From contig NZ_VBSL01000014.1 of the NCBI RefSeq assembly GCF_006149005.1, positions 62,001 through 126,000 of the forward strand: a DNA stretch of 64,000 nucleotides. Direction: 5' to 3'. Numbering within the stretch: the first letter of the stretch is position 1; each line of letters starts with the position of its first letter. The notes beneath the pieces are model-generated. The model saw only the letters and a list, made by a program, of their open reading frames with translations. It searched no databases and was not told the DNA's origin. The position numbers and the translations under genes were made by a program. Origin of the DNA: Larkinella sp. C7 (GTDB taxonomy: Bacteria; Bacteroidota; Bacteroidia; Cytophagales; Spirosomataceae). This document shows positions 62,437-64,000 of this stretch, piece after piece.

Positions 62437-62518
62437 TTATTTCCCGGTTGCTACACCATCAATCCTGTCAGATTTATAAGTTTGCAGATTAACTATATGC
62501 TGTTCATTAGGATATTAT

Positions 62519-62878
62519 ATGAAAGCACTTCTGTTCTTTGCGGTATGCATAACATCCTGTCAACGTGTATCGTTTCATTCCTCTTCCCATTGGTGCGAGA
62601 ACCCGGTTGAACAATTGAGTTGGCTCCATCAACTTGTGGACAATGTTCAGGCGTATGCCGAGCGGGCTGGTTGGGAAATGCACCAGAATCGGTACAAAGG
62701 TCGTGAAGTATTTGTCCTGTACCTGATTATGCCAAGGTCTGAAAAAAGCACATTTGTCATGTACAGTCACCACGGTGAGATTCTCCACCAAGGTCCCTTG
62801 GCGCAGAGTACAATCCTGCTAAAATGGGAAGAAGACCGCTTATTAATTGGAGCTAATGGAAAGTTAAATTACAGGTAA
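62519..62878 (+). CDS. Small lipoprotein, function unknown
   Basis: The 119-residue protein has a short leader with a lipobox (LLFFAVCITSCQ) and a compact beta-rich remainder (VFVLYLIMPRSEKSTFVMYS). No family recognised. The frame is consistent with a real gene: it is preceded by an AT-rich promoter-like region and the terminator of the porin operon. Confidence 0.6.
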   Translation: MKALLFFAVCITSCQRVSFHSSSHWCENPVEQLSWLHQLVDNVQAYAERAGWEMHQNRYKGREVFVLYLIMPRSEKSTFVMYSHHGEILHQGPLAQSTILLKWEEDRLLIGANGKLNYR

Positions 62879-63083
62879 GCATGCCATTTGGGATGGCGAC
62901 ATCGATACTCTAACCAATGATTGCAATGGCAGAGAGGTACATTTGTTCCAAAGCAAAAGTGTCAAGCGAAAAAAGATCCCATCGGTCTGGACTTCTGCAT
63001 TTTGAAAATACGGATACCACAGAGTCGGATCACACCAAAAGTTACACAAATTGCATCAGCGCTTTTTCAGTTATGCGGGGAGG

Positions 63084-63485
63084 TCAGGTGCAAATTGGAC
63101 TATTTGGTCCGTAACCACTGAAACGGGCTAAGCGTTCATTATACAGATCGAGGGCAGCATCGCTACCGTTACCCTCCTTTAATCTCTGTTGAATCATTTC
63201 CCGTCGTCTATCTTTCTGCTGAGTCGCAACAAGCTCAAAGCCTAATTCACTATTAATCCACTCCATGGACTTATCCAATTCGGTCGCTTGATTGACAATT
63301 TCTATAAAAATGGATGCCGCCACGTCAAGATTACCTACTGTAATCCAAAGGCGACCCAAGGTTGTCGCGTATCTGGTAAAGCACCTATAGTTTAGGTCAA
63401 CCGGATGGTCATTAACAAGCTGCTTAATGATGAGTTTAGCTTCTTCCTGGTTGATGGGTCTAGGTTTATCCTTAGTACGGTTCAT
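63084..63485 (-). CDS. Hypothetical helical protein
   Basis: The 133-residue protein is soluble, mainly helical and rich in charged residues (MNRTKDKPRPINQEEAKLII). No family or motif was recognised. The start codon at 63485 lies in a region without overlapping genes. Confidence 0.52.
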   Translation of the reverse strand: MNRTKDKPRPINQEEAKLIIKQLVNDHPVDLNYRCFTRYATTLGRLWITVGNLDVAASIFIEIVNQATELDKSMEWINSELGFELVATQQKDRRREMIQQRLKEGNGSDAALDLYNERLARFSGYGPNSPICT

Positions 63486-63751
63486 TTTGAATGTTCATAT
63501 TCTTTCCCTTGGTGGTTCGTAATCTACTTACGCTGGTGGTTTAGCTGCTTAAATTCTTCCCATTGCTGCCATTGGCTTTATCAGGCATCTCAAAAGATTC
63601 ATTTCTAAAAAGCATGAAGGAAAAAATCAGCGTCTCATTCAAACTGTAGGTCCAATAGATTCCATGTCTCAGCTTGTATGACTAAAACTGATTCTTGTAA
63701 ACCGGCAAACATTGGTTTGAACGGAACTACAATCTGTAAATCTATTTATGA

Positions 63752-64000
63752 ATGTCCGAACATTTCCCCTTTCAGGAAGTTATGGATCAACAACAAAACC
63801 TGTTTTATAAAATGGCTCACGATCATCACAAAGAAGCTGCTTACCACTTTGGGGAAGCCGCCAAGCACCACCAGAAAGCCCAACAATTGCACGAATCGGG
63901 CGACCACGAGCAGGAAGCCCACGAAGCGTATCAAGCCTACGGTCACCATAACCTGGCGGATCATCATGCGAGTGCCGCTGCCGAACACCACGCGGAAGGG
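63752..64000 (+). CDS. His/Ala/Gln-rich protein, 5' part (cut by window end)
   Basis: The frame starts ATG at 63752 (MSEHFPFQEVMDQQQNLFYK) and is open to the window edge, 83 codons. It is rich in His, Ala, Glu and Gln with HH pairs at regular spacing (HDHHKEAAYHF, KHHQKAQQLHESGDHEQEAH), predicted as a long amphipathic helix. It may bind metal. The family could not be determined from the visible part. Confidence 0.6.
   Translation, partial: MSEHFPFQEVMDQQQNLFYKMAHDHHKEAAYHFGEAAKHHQKAQQLHESGDHEQEAHEAYQAYGHHNLADHHASAAAEHHAEG

Noticed and set aside
1-64000. CRISPR array, tRNA or rRNA genes
   Set aside because: No regularly spaced repeats and no cloverleaf or rRNA-like sequence was seen on reading both strands; a dedicated scan could still find a tRNA.

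Overview
The window comes from a Bacteroidota genome, most likely of the Cytophagales/Spirosomaceae type. The evidence is the gene content: CarboxypepD_reg-like TonB-dependent receptors, a DUF4249 lipoprotein, a DUF5686 protein, a LytS/LytTR pair, an ECF sigma factor with a membrane partner, and promoters of the Bacteroidota form TTG-N19-TAnnTTTG. Organism assignment is inference; no rRNA or tRNA gene was seen.

Layout. 1-1605: end of a LytS-type kinase and its LytTR regulator. 1684-6151: TauE/SafE permease, PAP2 phosphatase, small EamA transporter, and two-component system 1 (RR1/HK1). 6448-7633: a decayed IS630-family element with TA target and inverted repeats. 7634-8457: recombinase-like remnant. 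8458-14497: envelope genes (DUF2147, DUF5686, fatty acid hydroxylase) and an ECF sigma/membrane-partner pair. 14553-19473: small secreted proteins and a TonB receptor/DUF4249 pair. 19577-21615: TPR protein and a broken metallophosphatase. 21663-29864: a four-gene RND efflux operon with two-component system 2 upstream. 30014-33537: PepSY-like proteins, a partial duplication of the PAP2-EamA-RR1 block with an inverted repeat at its edge, and a DedA protein. 33604-39712: frameshifted surface-antigen barrel, an internally deleted EamA copy, two-component system 3 and a TonB receptor. 40258-42156: a sensor kinase. 42509-49995: an apparently AT-richer copper island (Csp-like protein, DUF305, CopB-type ATPase, multicopper oxidase fused to a barrel, HMA/DUF3347 protein). 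50280-58303: a persulfide/selenium cluster (nucleoside phosphorylase, two MBL-rhodanese proteins, ArsR-rhodanese regulator, MFS transporter, P-type ATPase remnant, SelD, SelU). 58853-62404: di-haem oxidoreductase, Rieske protein and porin. The remainder holds small hypothetical genes and the start of a His-rich protein cut by the window edge.

The most interesting signal is a candidate regulon. Ten direct-repeat boxes of the form CTTCAG-N5-CTTCAG or CTCCAG-N5-CTCCAG, all with 11-bp period, lie in front of the two-component systems, PAP2, PepSY-like genes, DedA, the RND operon and a TonB receptor; nine of the ten are 44-62 bp before the start codon. The layout recalls the PmrA box of Enterobacteria, and the target set (lipid phosphatase, DedA, efflux) fits an envelope-defence response. 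The two box flavours track the two kinds of recognition helix in the three response regulators. A second clear signal is a 17-bp perfect inverted repeat between the divergent MBL-rhodanese and ArsR-rhodanese genes that overlaps two back-to-back consensus promoters; the ArsR protein has cysteines only in its rhodanese part, which suggests a persulfide sensor of unusual build.
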